DNA from: Streptacidiphilus sp. 4-A2
GTDB taxonomy: Bacteria; Actinomycetota; Actinomycetes; Streptomycetales; Streptomycetaceae
DNA length: 64,000 nt
NCBI GenBank assembly: GCA_014284505.1
Contig: JAAFYY010000001.1
Span: 7,117,845-7,181,844 of the forward strand
Direction of reading: 5' to 3'
Below, piece by piece: positions 18,615 through 28,713 of this stretch. The stretch's first letter is position 1. The number at the start of each line of letters is the position of its first letter. Below the pieces are notes generated by a model, which did no database searches, was not told where the DNA came from, and saw only the letters and a program-made list of their open reading frames with translations. The position numbers and the translations under genes were made by a program.

Positions 18615-19169
18615 GTGGTGGGCGACGGGTACGCACAGCGGGACGAAGCGACGGCTCCGGGGTGCACGGGGGCGGCAGCGACTGCCCTGGGGTGCCTGGG
18701 CATGGACGAGCTGCGCTCCCGCCGCCGCCGGGCCCAGGAGGACGAGGCCGACCTGTCGTATCTGCGCCGCCTGCTCCAGGGCCGGCTGGACATCCTCTGC
18801 GCCGAGCTGGCCCGGCGCAGCGGCCGGCAGGCCCTGCCGGACACCCTGCTGGAGCGGCTGCCGGAGATCCTGGCGGACCTCCCGTCGCGGGTCCGCAGCT
18901 CGGCCCGCCATGTCACCCTGGGCACCCCGCGCAGCGCCGAGTTCCGCTCGCTGGCGGACGAACTGATGGACGACATCGCCTTCGCCGACCCGCAGGCGCA
19001 GTCCGACTCGGCCCTGCGGGCCGCCTGCGTGCGGCTGACCAGGCACGAGCGGGCGATCTCGGTCCGCAGGCAGGGGCTCCAGCGGACGGCGGACGAGTGC
19101 AGTGCGGAGATGACCCGCCGGTACCGTGAAGGGGAAGCACGTGTAGACGATCTGCTCCTCGGAGGCTGA
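18615..19169 (+). CDS. rsiG: RsiG, c-di-GMP-binding anti-sigma factor for WhiG
   Basis: RsiG holds the sporulation sigma factor WhiG inactive when bound to c-di-GMP. Its diagnostic motif E(X)3S(X)2R(X)3Q(X)3D occurs twice, exactly as expected for the antiparallel helical hairpin: EADLSYLRRLLQGRLD in the first helix and ERAISVRRQGLQRTAD in the last. The rest is helical (LAELARRSGR-like, VRSSARHVTLGTPRSAEFRS). I chose the GTG at 18615 because GGGGA lies just upstream; ATG starts at 18564 and 18525 are possible. The asparaginase gene follows 4 nt later. Confidence 0.94.
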   Translation: MVGDGYAQRDEATAPGCTGAAATALGCLGMDELRSRRRRAQEDEADLSYLRRLLQGRLDILCAELARRSGRQALPDTLLERLPEILADLPSRVRSSARHVTLGTPRSAEFRSLADELMDDIAFADPQAQSDSALRAACVRLTRHERAISVRRQGLQRTADECSAEMTRRYREGEARVDDLLLGG

Positions 19170-19173
19170 GCCC

Positions 19174-20145
19174 ATGACCACCCCGCCCACCACCTCGGCA
19201 CCGTCCGCAGAGCTCGCCGCGGTGGTCCGCTCCGGCTTCACCGAGGGGCGGCACCTGGGCTCGCTCGTGGTGCTGGCCGCCGACGGCTCGGTCGAACTCG
19301 CCCTCGGATCGCCGGGGGAGCTGGTGTTCCCCAGGTCCAGCAACAAGCCGATGCAGGCGGCCGCGATCCTGCGGACCGGCCTTGAGCTGGACGGTGTGCT
19401 GCTGGCGCTGGCGGCGTCCAGCCATTCCGCGGAATCGTTTCACCTGGACGCTGTCCGGGCCCTGCTGTCCACTGCCGGGCTCGGTGTCGACGCGTTGCAG
19501 ACCCCGCCGTCCTGGCCGCTGGACGAGGCCGAGCAGGAGGCCTGGATACGCTCCGGCGGCCACGAGGAGCCCATCCTGATGGACTGCTCGGGCAAGCACG
19601 CCGCGATGCTGGCCGCCTGCGTCGCCAACGGCTGGGACACCGCCGGCTACCTGAATCAGGACCACCCCGTTCAGCGGCAGGTCCTGGACACCCTCCAGCA
19701 GCTCAGCGGGGAGACCGTGGACACGGTCGGCGTGGACGGCTGCGGCGCCCCGCTGATGGCGATCAGCCTGACCGGCCTGGCCCGGGCGTTCCAGGCGGTG
19801 CTGCTGGCCGAGCCGGGCAGCCCGGAACGCCGGGTCGCGGACGCCATGCGCGCCCACCCGGAGTACGTCGGGGGCACCCGCCGGATCGACACCTGGCTGA
19901 TGCGCGGCGTCCCCGGCTCGCTGTCCAAGATGGGGGCGGAGGCGGTGCAGGCGGTCGCCCTGCCGGACGGCCGGGCCCTCGCCTTCAAGATCGACGACGG
20001 CGCCGCCCGCGCGGTCGGCCCGGTGCTGGCCGCGGTGCTGCGCAGGCTCGGCGTCAGCGCCACCGGCGACACCCTCAACCGGATCGCCTGCGCCCCGCTG
20101 TACGGCGGCGGCAGGCCGGTCGGCGAGATCCGCGCCTCGTTCTGA
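19174..20145 (+). CDS. Rhizobial-type (class 3) L-asparaginase
   Basis: 323-aa enzyme hydrolysing asparagine to aspartate and ammonia. It belongs to the Rhizobium etli type, unrelated to E. coli AnsA/AnsB. The hallmarks are the SxxK-like element RSSNKPMQA and the zinc-site residues in MDCSGKHAAML (Cys, Lys) and VDGCGAPL (second Cys). GGAGG precedes the ATG. The frame is intact. It is tightly linked to rsiG (4 nt), so co-transcription is likely although no functional link is known. Confidence 0.9.
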   Translation: MTTPPTTSAPSAELAAVVRSGFTEGRHLGSLVVLAADGSVELALGSPGELVFPRSSNKPMQAAAILRTGLELDGVLLALAASSHSAESFHLDAVRALLSTAGLGVDALQTPPSWPLDEAEQEAWIRSGGHEEPILMDCSGKHAAMLAACVANGWDTAGYLNQDHPVQRQVLDTLQQLSGETVDTVGVDGCGAPLMAISLTGLARAFQAVLLAEPGSPERRVADAMRAHPEYVGGTRRIDTWLMRGVPGSLSKMGAEAVQAVALPDGRALAFKIDDGAARAVGPVLAAVLRRLGVSATGDTLNRIACAPLYGGGRPVGEIRASF

Positions 20146-20207
20146 CCGGAGGTCGGCCAGGACGCCAGCGGAGGGGCCGACCGAGGGGCCGGCCGGGGAG
20201 CGGGGGT

Positions 20208-20815
20208 TCAGCCCTCCGTGCCCCGGCGGCCCCGCCGTCCGGGCCGGAGGGTTCGGCCGCGCCGGTCAGCCGGGCGAAGGCCTCCAGATTGCGGGTCGAC
20301 TCGCCGCGGCTGACGCGCCACTGCCACTCGCGTTTGATCGCCGAGGCGAAACCCAGCTCAAGCAGGGTGTTGAAGGGCTCGTCGGCGTTGGTCAGCACCG
20401 AGCCCAGCAGCCGGTCGACCTCCGGCGCGGTCACCGCGGCCAGCGGCAGCCGGCCGACCAGGTAGACATCCCCGAGCCGGTCGATCGCGTAGGCCAGCCC
20501 GTACACCCGGGTGTTGCGCTCCAGCAGCCAGCGGTAGAAGCCCTCGTGGTTCTCGTCCGGCCGGCGCACCACGAAGGCGTTGACGCTCAGCGTGTGCTCC
20601 CCCACCCGCAGCGAGCAGGTGGTGGAGAGCTTGCGGGTGCCGGGCAGGGCCGCGACCAGGGTGTACTGGTCGGGCTGCTCCCAGTCGAGGCCGGAGTCGT
20701 CCAGCGCGGCGCGCAGCACGGTCAGGGCCGCGGCCCTGAGGTCCGCACGGTCGGCGGCGCTGTCGACCGGACTGTGGGTGGCACTCTCGGCGGCGCTGTC
20801 CATGGCACTGTCCAT
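20208..20815 (-). CDS. YbjN-domain protein (frameshift near the end)
   Basis: Predicted chaperone-like YbjN fold: VLRAALDDSGLDWEQPDQY, LRVGEHTLSVNAFVVRRPDE, YRWLLERNTRVYGLAYAIDR, LADEPFNTLLELGF-like helices. The annotated end assumes one missing base near 20230, giving a natural GTEG stop at 20208; without it the frame runs to 20075. The N-terminus (MDSAMDSAAESATHS) shows a 12-bp duplication that includes the start codon, so two equivalent starts exist. It sits beside mshA as in other Streptomyces. Confidence 0.82.
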
Positions 20816-20877
20816 GGCCCGACGCTACCGCCCGCCGGACCGGTCGGTGCGGGTGGACCCGGCCCGGCGGCCGTGCT

Positions 20878-22195
20878 TCATCCGCGTGCCCGGCCCGGGG
20901 TCCCGGCACGCAGCGCGTGCGCGTACACCTCGGCGGTGTCCGCCGCGGCCCCGGCCCAGCCGAAGGCGGTCGCGTGGCGGGCGGCGGCCCGGCCCATCCG
21001 GGCGCCCAGCTCCGGGTCGTCGATCAGCCGACGCAGCGCGGTCGCCCAGTCCCGCGGGTCGTGGCCGTGGACCAGCAGTCCGGTCTCGCCGTCGCGCACC
21101 GCGACCGGCAGCCCGCCGACGGCCGCCGCGACCACCGGTGTGCCGCAGGCCTGGGCCTCCAGCGCGACCAGGCCGAAGGATTCGCTGTAGGAGGGCATCA
21201 CCAGGGCGGTGGCCGCCCGGTACCACTGGGCCAGCTCGGCCTGCCCGACCGGCGGCTGGAACCGCACGACGTCGGAGATGCCCAGCTGGGCGGCAAGCTT
21301 GTGCAGGCTTTCGGGACGGGCCATCCCGCTGCCGCTGGGACCGCCGACCACCGGCACCACCAGCCGCTCGCGCAGCCCCGGATCGTTGTCCAGCAGCACC
21401 GCGACGGCGCGGAGCAGCACGTCGGGGGCCTTGAGCGGCTGTATCCGCCCGGCGAAGAGCAGCACTGTCGCGTCCAGCGGCAGTCCGAGCCCGACCCGGA
21501 TCGCGCGCTTGGCCGCGCAGGGATGGCTGACCGCGTCCCCGACCGCGCCGGTCGGCGCGGCGGTGGCGGGCCGGAACACCTCCAGGTTGACCCCGGGGTG
21601 CACCACGGCCAGCTGCTCCGGCCGCGCGTCGTAGTGCAGCGCCAGCTGCTCCGCCTCCTCGGCGGTGTTGGCGATCAGCCGGTCGGCGGCGGCCACCACC
21701 TGGGTCTCCCCTATGATCCGGGCGGCCGGCTCGGGGTGTCCTCCGCGGCCAGCGAGGCGTTCTTGACCTTCGCCATGGTGTGCATGGTGTGCACCAGGGG
21801 CACGCCCCAGCGCTCCGAGGCCAGCCAGCCGACCTGACCGGACAGCCAGTAGTGGGAGTGCACCAGGTCGTAGTGACCGGCCGGTGCCCTGCCTCGGCCC
21901 GCAGCACGCCGTGGGTGAAGGCGCACAGCTGCGCGGCCAGGTCCTCCTTGAGCAGGCCCTCGAAGGGCCCCGCGGTGATGTGCCGGACCAGCACCCCCGG
22001 TGCCAGCTCCACGGTGGGCGGCAGCTCGGAGGAGGTGGTGCGGGTGAAGATCTCCACCTCGATGCCGCGCTCGGCGAGGCGCTTGGAGAGCTCCACGATG
22101 TAGACGTTCATACCGCCCGCGTCACCCGTCCCGGGCTGGTGCAGCGGGGAGGTGTGCACGCTGAGCATGGCGATGCGGGAAGGCTGCTGGGGCAC
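20878..22195 (-). CDS. mshA: D-inositol-3-phosphate glycosyltransferase (frameshifted)
   Basis: MshA joins GlcNAc from UDP-GlcNAc to 1-L-inositol-1-phosphate, the first step of mycothiol synthesis. GT-B fold signatures: LHQPGTGDAGGMNVYIVELS, the acceptor region HSHYWLSGQVGWLASERWGV, LLFAGRIQPLKAPDVLL, and the nucleotide site with the EX7E motif in PSYSESFGLVALEAQACGTP. Two frame breaks, near 21890 and 21710, split an otherwise complete protein of about 440 aa. The methyltransferase gene is divergent. Confidence 0.93.
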
Positions 22196-22341
22196 CGCTC
22201 GTCCTCACTAACGGGGGTCGGGAGCGCGGTCCTGCGCATGTCCCGGTCTTCAACAATGCTGCAACACGGATCGACGGCCATCGATTCCCGGGGCAGCCGC
22301 CCGGCTCGGACCGCGGGCGCGGGCCGCGTACGCTGCGGACT

Positions 22342-23204
22342 GTGTCCAGTGCGAGCGGTCGGGTTCTGCGGACCGGCGGCCGCCGGTCCGGCGCTGCGCC
22401 CGCCCGGTCGGCGCGGTGACCCGGGCACCACCAATCCGAACCGGTTGCGCCGGATGGACCGCTGGATCGCGGCCGAGCTCGCCCCGGCGCTGCGCCGCTC
22501 GGCGGCGGCCCCGGTCGCGGTGGACCTGGGTTACGGGGCCGCGCCCTGGACCGCGGTGGAGCTGCACCAGCGGCTGGCCCTGCTCCGGGCCGATGTGCGG
22601 GTGGTCGGCATCGAGATCGAACCGGAGCGGGTGGCGGTCGCCCAGCGCTATGCCCGGCCGCCGGGGCTGACCTTCCGCCGCGGCGGCTTCGAGGTGCCGC
22701 TGGACGGCGCCGGGCCGCAGGCGGGGGGACGCGCTGCTGATCCGGGCCGCGAACGTGCTGCGCCAGTACGACGAGGGTCAGGTCGCGGAGGCCTGGGCCC
22801 TGCTGTGCGGGCGGCTGGCCCCGGACGGGCTGCTGGTCGAGGGGACCTGCGACGAGATCGGCCGGCGCCAGGTGTGGGTGGCGCTGGACCGGGGCGGTCC
22901 GCGCACGGTCACCTTCGCCGCCCGGCTCGGCGGCCTGGACCGCCCCTCCGACCTGGCCGAGCGGCTGCCGAAGGCGCTGATCCACCGCAATGTCCCGGGC
23001 GAGCCGGTGCACGCCTTCCTGCGTGACCTGGACCGGGCCTGGGCGGCGGCCGCGCCCTACGGGGACTTCGGCGCGCGGCAGCGGTGGATGGCGATGGCGC
23101 GGACGGTCGCTGCCGACTGGCCGGTGGTCGGCGGCCCGCGCCGCTGGCGGCTGGGCGAACTGACGGTCCGCTGGGACGCGGTGGCCCCGGCCGGCCGGGC
23201 CTGA
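22342..23204 (+). CDS. Class I SAM-dependent methyltransferase-like protein (frameshifted)
   Basis: Rossmann-fold protein conserved beside mshA. Motif I reads VAVDLGYGAAPWTAVEL and motif II VVGIEIEPERVAVAQ. Later conserved stretches are IRAANVLRQYDEGQV, DGLLVEGTCDEIGRRQVWVA and PKALIHRNVPGEPVHAFLRD. Frame breaks lie near 22417 and 22730. The start is uncertain; the GTG at 22342 gives VSSASGRVLRTGGRRSG before GTTNPNRLRRMDRW. Substrate unknown. Confidence 0.75.
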
Positions 23205-23377
23205 GCACCGCCCCGCCCGCGCCCGAACCGCCCTGTCCCTGGGCCCGCCTGACGGTGGAACAGCTTGAGTGGCTACGGGTGGTACCCGCCGTATGGGCGA
23301 TTCACCCGATTTAAGGCGTTCCATCGGCAAATTTCACTCGAACGAGTTATCGAATCTTATGGAGAATTGACGTCCAC

Positions 23378-23940
23378 TCAGTCCACCATGGACCCATGAC
23401 CCGCTCCTCCGCCCAGGTCACCGAGTTCGCCCTGGATCCGCTCGAACACCCGGTAGGCCACCTCGTCGAACAGGACGAAGCGGGCCTCGCCGAGGCTGCC
23501 GTGCGGGCAGGTGCGGACGGTGGTCAGCGCGATGCGCGCGGCGTCGTCCAGGGGCCAGCCGTAGATCCCGGTCGACACGGCCGGCAGCGCCAGCGTGCGC
23601 ACCCGAGCTCGACGGCCACCCGCAGCGACTCGCGGTAGCAGGAGGCGAGCAGCGCCGCCCGCTCCGGATCACCCGGCGCGTACACCGGGCCCACGGTGTG
23701 GATCACCCAGTCGGCGGGCAGCCGCCCGGCGGTGGTGGCCACGGCCCGGCCGGTCGGCAGCCCCCGGCCGTAGTGCGAGGCGCGCAGCGCCCGGCAGGCC
23801 GCGAGCACCTCGGGGCCGCCCTTGCGGTGGATCGCGCCGTCCACGCCCCCGCCACCCAGCAGCGACGAGTTGGCCGCGTTCACCACCGCGTCCACCCGCT
23901 GCTCGGTGATGTCACCCTTGACCAGAGTGATCTCCATCAC
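23378..23940 (-). CDS. Macro-domain protein, O-acetyl-ADP-ribose deacetylase-like (frameshifted)
   Basis: About 185 aa, MacroD/YmdB type. It begins EITLVKGDITEQRVDAVVN. The substrate loop AANSSLLGGGGVDGAIH and the second loop LPAVSTGIYGWPLDDAARIA are intact, as is WVIHTVGPVY. These enzymes remove ADP-ribose or O-acetyl-ADP-ribose from targets. One frame break near 23600. No ADP-ribosyltransferase or sirtuin is adjacent, so the partner is unknown. A tandem ATG gives MM at the start. Confidence 0.87.
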
Positions 23941-24188
23941 GTACCTCCCTCTCGGGCGTGTCCGGCGCGGGTCCGGATACCGCGCCCGTCCAGGGGATTC
24001 TCCGCTTCCGGGGGTCCGGCCGCGGACCGTTGTCAGTGGGTGGAATCACGTCGCAGGTGTGACGTGCCGCGCGGAGGACCTGCGGAGATCACGTTAGGGT
24101 CACGGGAAAAGCCAAGGATCGCGGTGTTTCATGGGCACTGCACCTGTCGCCCAACCGTTGCACAGCTGGGGAGAGGGAGGTACCGCTG

Positions 24189-25556
24189 ATGCCCGCCATT
24201 GAGAGCGCGCACGAGCCGCAGCTGAGCGCGCCACCGGCACGCCCATACCGCGCCCGCGGCTTGCCCCGGTCCCGGCCGTCCAGCCGGTGCACCCGGTATC
24301 GGCGGTCCCGGCGGTCCAGGCCGACTGCGCCGCACTCTCCGACCCCGGCTCGGTCCTCGGCAGCGCGGCCGTCGCCGTCCCGCTGTCGGTCCTGGTCATC
24401 GACAACGACCCGGAGGACGCCGAGAGCGTCCGCAATCTGCTGGCCGAGGTCGCCGCAGACGTCCGGGTCCGCTGGGCGCGCAACCTCGACGAGGCCACGG
24501 CCATGCTCACCGTGGACACCGCCTGCATCCTGCTGGACCTCGAACTCCCCGACGGCGGCGGCCTCGACGGCCTGCGCAGGCTGCTGCGCCGCGCCCCGCG
24601 CACCGCGGTGCTCGCCGTCACCGACACCGCCGATGTGTACCTCGGCGCCGCCGCGGTGGCCGCCGGTGCTCAGGACTTCCTGGTCAAGCAGGAGATGGAC
24701 GGCCGGCTGCTCAGCCGCGCGGTCCGCTACGCGGTCGAGCGCAAGCGCGCCGACGAGTCCCAGCGCCGCCTGGTCGAGGCCGAGCTGCGCGGTCAGGAGA
24801 ACGCCCGCCTCCAGCGGCACCTGCTGCCCACCCCGCTGCTCGACGGCTCCGGGCTCACCTTCCACGCCCGCTACCGCCCCGGCCGCCGGCGGGCGCTGCT
24901 CGGCGGCGACTTCTACGACGCGGTCCGCACCTCGGACGGCAGTGTCCATGTGGTGATCGGCGACGTCTGCGGGCACGGCCCGGACGAGGCGGCCCTCGGT
25001 GTGGCGCTGCGCATCGCCTGGCGCACCCTGGTCTTCGCCGGGCTCACCGGTGAGGCACTGCTCGGCACCCTCCAGCGGGTCCTCGAACACGAGCGCCGCA
25101 GCGAGGAGATCTTCGCGACCCTGTGCATGCTGGCCATCGACCCCGACGGCGAGTACGCCGACGCCGGCACCCCCGCGCGGCGCCGTGCTGCTGCGCGAGT
25201 TCCGCCCGCCGGAGCTGCTGCCGTACGACAACGGCGGCCCGGCCCTGGGGCTGCTGCCGCTGGAGGGCCCGGCCGAAGCCGAACAGTGGCCGCCGACCAA
25301 GGTCCGCCTGGGCGAGGAGTGGAGCCTGATGCTCTACACCGACGGGCTGATCGAGGGCCGGATAGGCGCGGGCACGCGCCGACTCGGGCAGGAGGGACTG
25401 ATCGGCATGATCGCGGACCACCAGCAGAGCGGGCTGCGCGACGAGCTGCTGATCGACACCGCCATGTCCGAGGTCGAGGACCTCAACGGCGGCGCGCTGG
25501 CCGATGACGTGGCGGTGCTGCTGCTCAGCCGCCCGCCCGCAGGCCTGTCCGAGTAG
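24189..25556 (+). CDS. Response regulator with PP2C/SpoIIE phosphatase output (frameshifted)
   Basis: An N-terminal receiver (VLVIDNDPEDAESVRNLL, phospho-acceptor in CILLDLELPDGGGL, Lys in QDFLVKQEM) is joined by a coiled linker (RYAVERKRADESQRRLVEAE) to a SpoIIE-type phosphatase (LLGGDFYDAVRTSDGSVHVV, IGDVCGHGPDEAALGVALR, MLYTDGLIEGR, LADDVAVLLL). Such proteins act in anti-sigma/anti-anti-sigma switches. The ATG at 24189 has GGAGG upstream but needs one base restored near 24245. Another break lies near 25180. No kinase is adjacent. Confidence 0.88.
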
Positions 25557-25587
25557 CCCGAAGTAGCTCGGAGCAGCTGCGAGCAGT
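25548..25587. repeat. 10-bp tandem repeat over the phosphatase stop codon
   Basis: Four 10-bp units in register: TCCGAGTAGC (contains the stop codon), CCGAAGTAGC, TCGGAGCAGC, TGCGAGCAGT. Confidence 0.8.
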
Positions 25588-25618
25588 GGCGTCCGGGCGC
25601 GAGCGTCGGCCGCGCCGG

Positions 25619-25987
25619 TCACCAGGGGCCGTAGGGGCCCATGTGGGTGTTGTCCTTCTTGTTCTTGTTCTTCCGCGACGGCGTGATCGCCCTCACCCGG
25701 GGGCGTACGTCCACCACGTAGACGATCGCCGCGACCAGTCCGAGCAGCGACAGGATCCCGCTGAGGAAGCCGCCGACCGGCACGATCGACACGGCCACGG
25801 CCAGGCCCAGGACGATCATCCAGAAGGGCTTGGTCTGCTTGTCGACGGCGGGGAACGCGTCGGACCGCCGGATCAGCACGTCCACGAAGGCGAAGGCTTC
25901 GAACACCAGAATGGCGAGCGTGAGCCATGCCAGGACGTTGCTGAAACCGTCCACCAGGATGCCGCTCAGGGCATAGTGCTGCACCAT
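25619..25987 (-). CDS. DUF2516 membrane protein
   Basis: 122-aa intact protein with about three TM helices (VLAWLTLAILVFEAFAFVDV, FWMIVLGLAVAVSIVPVGGF, LSLLGLVAAIVYVVDVRP) and a short basic, Gly/Pro tail (KNKNKKDNTHMGPYGPW). DUF2516 proteins are actinobacterial and uncharacterised. AAGGAG lies 6 nt before the ATG. It is followed upstream on the same strand by the HbhA-like and XRE genes. Confidence 0.85.
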   Translation of the reverse strand: MVQHYALSGILVDGFSNVLAWLTLAILVFEAFAFVDVLIRRSDAFPAVDKQTKPFWMIVLGLAVAVSIVPVGGFLSGILSLLGLVAAIVYVVDVRPRVRAITPSRKNKNKKDNTHMGPYGPW

Positions 25988-26153
25988 CGGTCACTCCTTC
26001 GCCCGCGATTCCACGGGATCGCATCCGGGATGCCATCTGGGATGGCATCGTCCCATGGACCGGCCTTCTGGCGGGTGGAACGCCCGGGGCACGCCGGACG
26101 TGCCCGGCGTGCCCGTCGGAGGCCGCGCCCTTCGCCGGTCAGGACTTCGCCGG

Positions 26154-26720
26154 TCAGGACTTCGGGGTGTTCTTCCGCGAGGTGGAGCGCTTGGCGGCGG
26201 GCTTGGCGGTCTCGTCCGGCTCGAACTCGTCCACCTCGACCTCGATCACCTCGACCTCGTCCACCGAGTCCACCTCGGCGGCGAAGGCGTCGGCCTTGGA
26301 CTCGGCCTTGGTCGCGATCACGGTCAGCTCGTCCGCGGTGTCCTTGCGCTGCCGGTCCACCACGACCTTGCCGCGCTCGGCCAGCTCGTCGTACACCTCG
26401 CGCGCCTTCACCGCGAGCTCGGCCGCGCGGCCGACGGACTGGAGCGCCAGGCCCTGGGCCCGCTCCTGGAGCGACTTGAGGTCCGTCGGCAGCGTGCCCA
26501 CGGTCTCGGCGACCTTGGCCTGAGCCTCGGTCAGCCGGGCTCCGGCCTCCTGCAACGCGGCGGTGGCCTTCTCCTGGGCGGCCTTGCGGTCGGCGGCGAT
26601 GGCGGCTGCCCGCTCGGGGACCTCCCGCAGCTTCTCCACCGCGAGATCCCCGGCGCCCGCGAGGGCGTAGAAGGGGGTGGGGTCGGAGAGGGTCTTGCGG
26701 ATGTCATCGGTCATGGGCAT
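26154..26720 (-). CDS. HbhA-like heparin-binding hemagglutinin homologue
   Basis: 188-aa helical protein: DIRKTLSDPTPFYALAGAGD, then a long Ala/Lys/Glu coiled-coil (EKLREVPERAAAIAADRKAA to LQERAQGLALQSVGRAAELA), an acidic stretch (VDEVEVIEVEVDEFEPDE) and a Lys/Ser/Pro tail (KPAAKRSTSRKNTPKS). The layout matches mycobacterial HbhA, a surface adhesin also tied to lipid bodies. In a soil actinomycete adhesion is unlikely to be the role; growth or cell-envelope organisation is my inference. GGGGAG precedes the start. Confidence 0.82.
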   Translation of the reverse strand: MPMTDDIRKTLSDPTPFYALAGAGDLAVEKLREVPERAAAIAADRKAAQEKATAALQEAGARLTEAQAKVAETVGTLPTDLKSLQERAQGLALQSVGRAAELAVKAREVYDELAERGKVVVDRQRKDTADELTVIATKAESKADAFAAEVDSVDEVEVIEVEVDEFEPDETAKPAAKRSTSRKNTPKS

Positions 26721-26732
26721 GGGAGTTCTCCC

Positions 26733-27122
26733 CTAGTCGGGATCAACCTGGTTCGTGCTGTCACTGGTCCCGTGCTCCCTCTCGTTCTCTTTGAGGAAGG
26801 AGTCGTAGACGGCGAGCAGCACCTGCTTCTGCCGCTCGTTGATCAACGAGTCCGCGAAGACCGCGGCCCGGAACTCCAGGCCCGCCTCCTCGCGTTCATC
26901 GAGGATCCCGGCCTGCACATACAGCGTCTCCGCCGAGATCCGCAGCGCCTTGGCGATCTGCTGCAGGATCTCCGCACTCGGCTTGCGCAGCCCGCGCTCG
27001 ATCTGGCTGAGGTACGGGTTGGACACGCCGGCGGCATCCGCGAGCTGCCGCAGCGAGTACTGCGCATGCCGCCGCTGCTCACGGATGTACTCGCCGAGCG
27101 AGCCGACGTTCAGTGAGGCCAT
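26733..27122 (-). CDS. XRE-family helix-turn-helix regulator
   Basis: 129-aa protein with a Cro/C1-type HTH at residues 8-65 (LGEYIREQRRHAQYSLRQLA, GVSNPYLSQIERGLRKPSAE) and a helical C-terminus (FADSLINERQKQVLLAVYDS). Its stop is 13 nt upstream of the HbhA-like start on the same strand, so the two form an operon and the regulator probably controls it. I choose ATG 27122 (MASLNVGSLGEYIREQ); longer starts lack HTH-family similarity. Confidence 0.88.
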   Translation of the reverse strand: MASLNVGSLGEYIREQRRHAQYSLRQLADAAGVSNPYLSQIERGLRKPSAEILQQIAKALRISAETLYVQAGILDEREEAGLEFRAAVFADSLINERQKQVLLAVYDSFLKENEREHGTSDSTNQVDPD

Positions 27123-27404
27123 GCCTCCACTGTGCCCCGCTCCGCTAACTATTGCAAGCACAACGCTTGCAAGAGAACGCACCGTCGCCGTTACCGGGCG
27201 GGAAAGCCGAATCGGGCGGGTGAAGCGGGCCCCGGCTGGTCACCGAGCGCGGCAGGGCACGTGCCGACGCCACGTATATGCTCGCCGCCGTGCGCCGCCG
27301 GCCGTGAGTGCGCCGCGTCGGTCGTGCTCAGCGTGGCCGTGGTGACGTGTGAGACTCGCCGTGCGCGGACGGCGGGAGCCGACCGATGGGGAACGGAGCG
27401 CGGA

Positions 27405-28713
27405 ATGGTGAGTAGGTGGCCCGACGTGATCCGGTCCGCGGCCGGTCCCGGCCGCCGCCGGATCTTCGAGCGTGGTGACGTGATCGGCGCGGGCGCGCTG
27501 ATTGCCTGCATGGTGGTCTCGGTGATCGCGGCTGACGGGGCGGCGCTGAAGGTCGTCGTCGCCGCGCTCGGGCTCTGCGCGGAGCTGGGCATGGTGCTCA
27601 GTGGCCGGGCCCTGCCGACACCGCTGACCTGGTTCGGCGTCGCGCTGACCATCGGGACCGGCTTCGCCGTCATGGCTCTCGTGCACAACGGGCTCGGCGA
27701 GGTTCCGGTGCTGGCCGCCGCCGCCGTGCTGCCGATGTGCATCCCGGCCGGGCCGGTGCGCAACGCCTGCGTCGCGCTGCTGGCGGTCGGCTTCGGCGTC
27801 GCGGTCATGCTGATCCTCAACAGCGTGGCCGGCCTGCTGTCGGCCGTCGGCGTGTGGCTGCTCGCCGACCGTTCGATCGAGCACGCCGCGCTCCAGGCCG
27901 AGCGGGACCGCGCGGTCGCGCTACTGGCCGAAGTGGAGGCGTCCCGGGCATCCCGGCAGGAGGCGGCGGCCCTTGAGGAGCGGAGGCGGATCGCCCATGA
28001 GCTGCACGACGTGCTCGCGCACAGCCTCGCCGGACTGTCCATGCAGCTTCAGGCGATCAGGGCGATCGCGCGGCGTGACGGTGTTCCGGCAACGCTGACC
28101 GGGCCGCTGGACCGCGCCGCCGAGCTCGCGCGCGACGGGGGTGCAGGAGGCCCGCGCGGCGGTGAGCGTGCTGCGTTCCGTACCGCTCCGGGGCGTGGCC
28201 GATATCGAGGGCCTGACCAGGGGTTTTCCGGGCGAGGCGCGGCTGCGCGGCAGTGGCCGGGCCGGTCGGCTCACACCCGAGGCCGGGCACGCGGTGTACC
28301 GGGCGGTGCAGGAGGCCATGACGAACGCGGCGCGGTACGCGACCGGCAGCGCCATCGAGGTGGACCTGGTGTGGGAGGGCTCCGAGCTGCGCGCTGTCGT
28401 GCGGGACCGTGGCCTGCCGGCCGGTCGCGGCCCGTCAGGAGTACAGGGCAGCGGCACGGGGCTGCGGGCCATGGCCGAGCGGATCGAGGCCGTCGGCGGC
28501 TCGTTGACCGCCGGACCTGCGCCCGAGGGACCGGGCTGGCGGATCGCGCTCCGTGTGCCCGTCGTGGAGGACGACGGCGCCGCGGCGGACACCGCTTCCG
28601 AGGATGCTGCCGCAGCGGGCGGCGCGGTCGCGGGCGGCACCGACGTGGGCGGCACCAGCGCGCCTGGCACTGACGTGGGCGGCATGACGGCAGACGGGAA
28701 GGCAGAGGCGTGA
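27405..28713 (+). CDS. NarL-partner sensor histidine kinase (frameshifted)
   Basis: Membrane kinase with about five TM helices (GDVIGAGALIACMVVSVIAA, VPVLAAAAVLPMCIPAGPVR, LAVGFGVAVMLILNSVAGLL), a HisKA_3 dimerisation helix with the phospho-acceptor His in RRIAHELHDVLAHSLAGLSM, and an HATPase with QEAMTNAARYA and GSGTGLRAMAERI. One frame break near 28139 (extra G). The C-terminal tail is Ala/Gly-rich with GTDVGG repeats. Its stop overlaps the regulator start (GTGA), so the pair is co-translated. Signal unknown. Confidence 0.88.
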
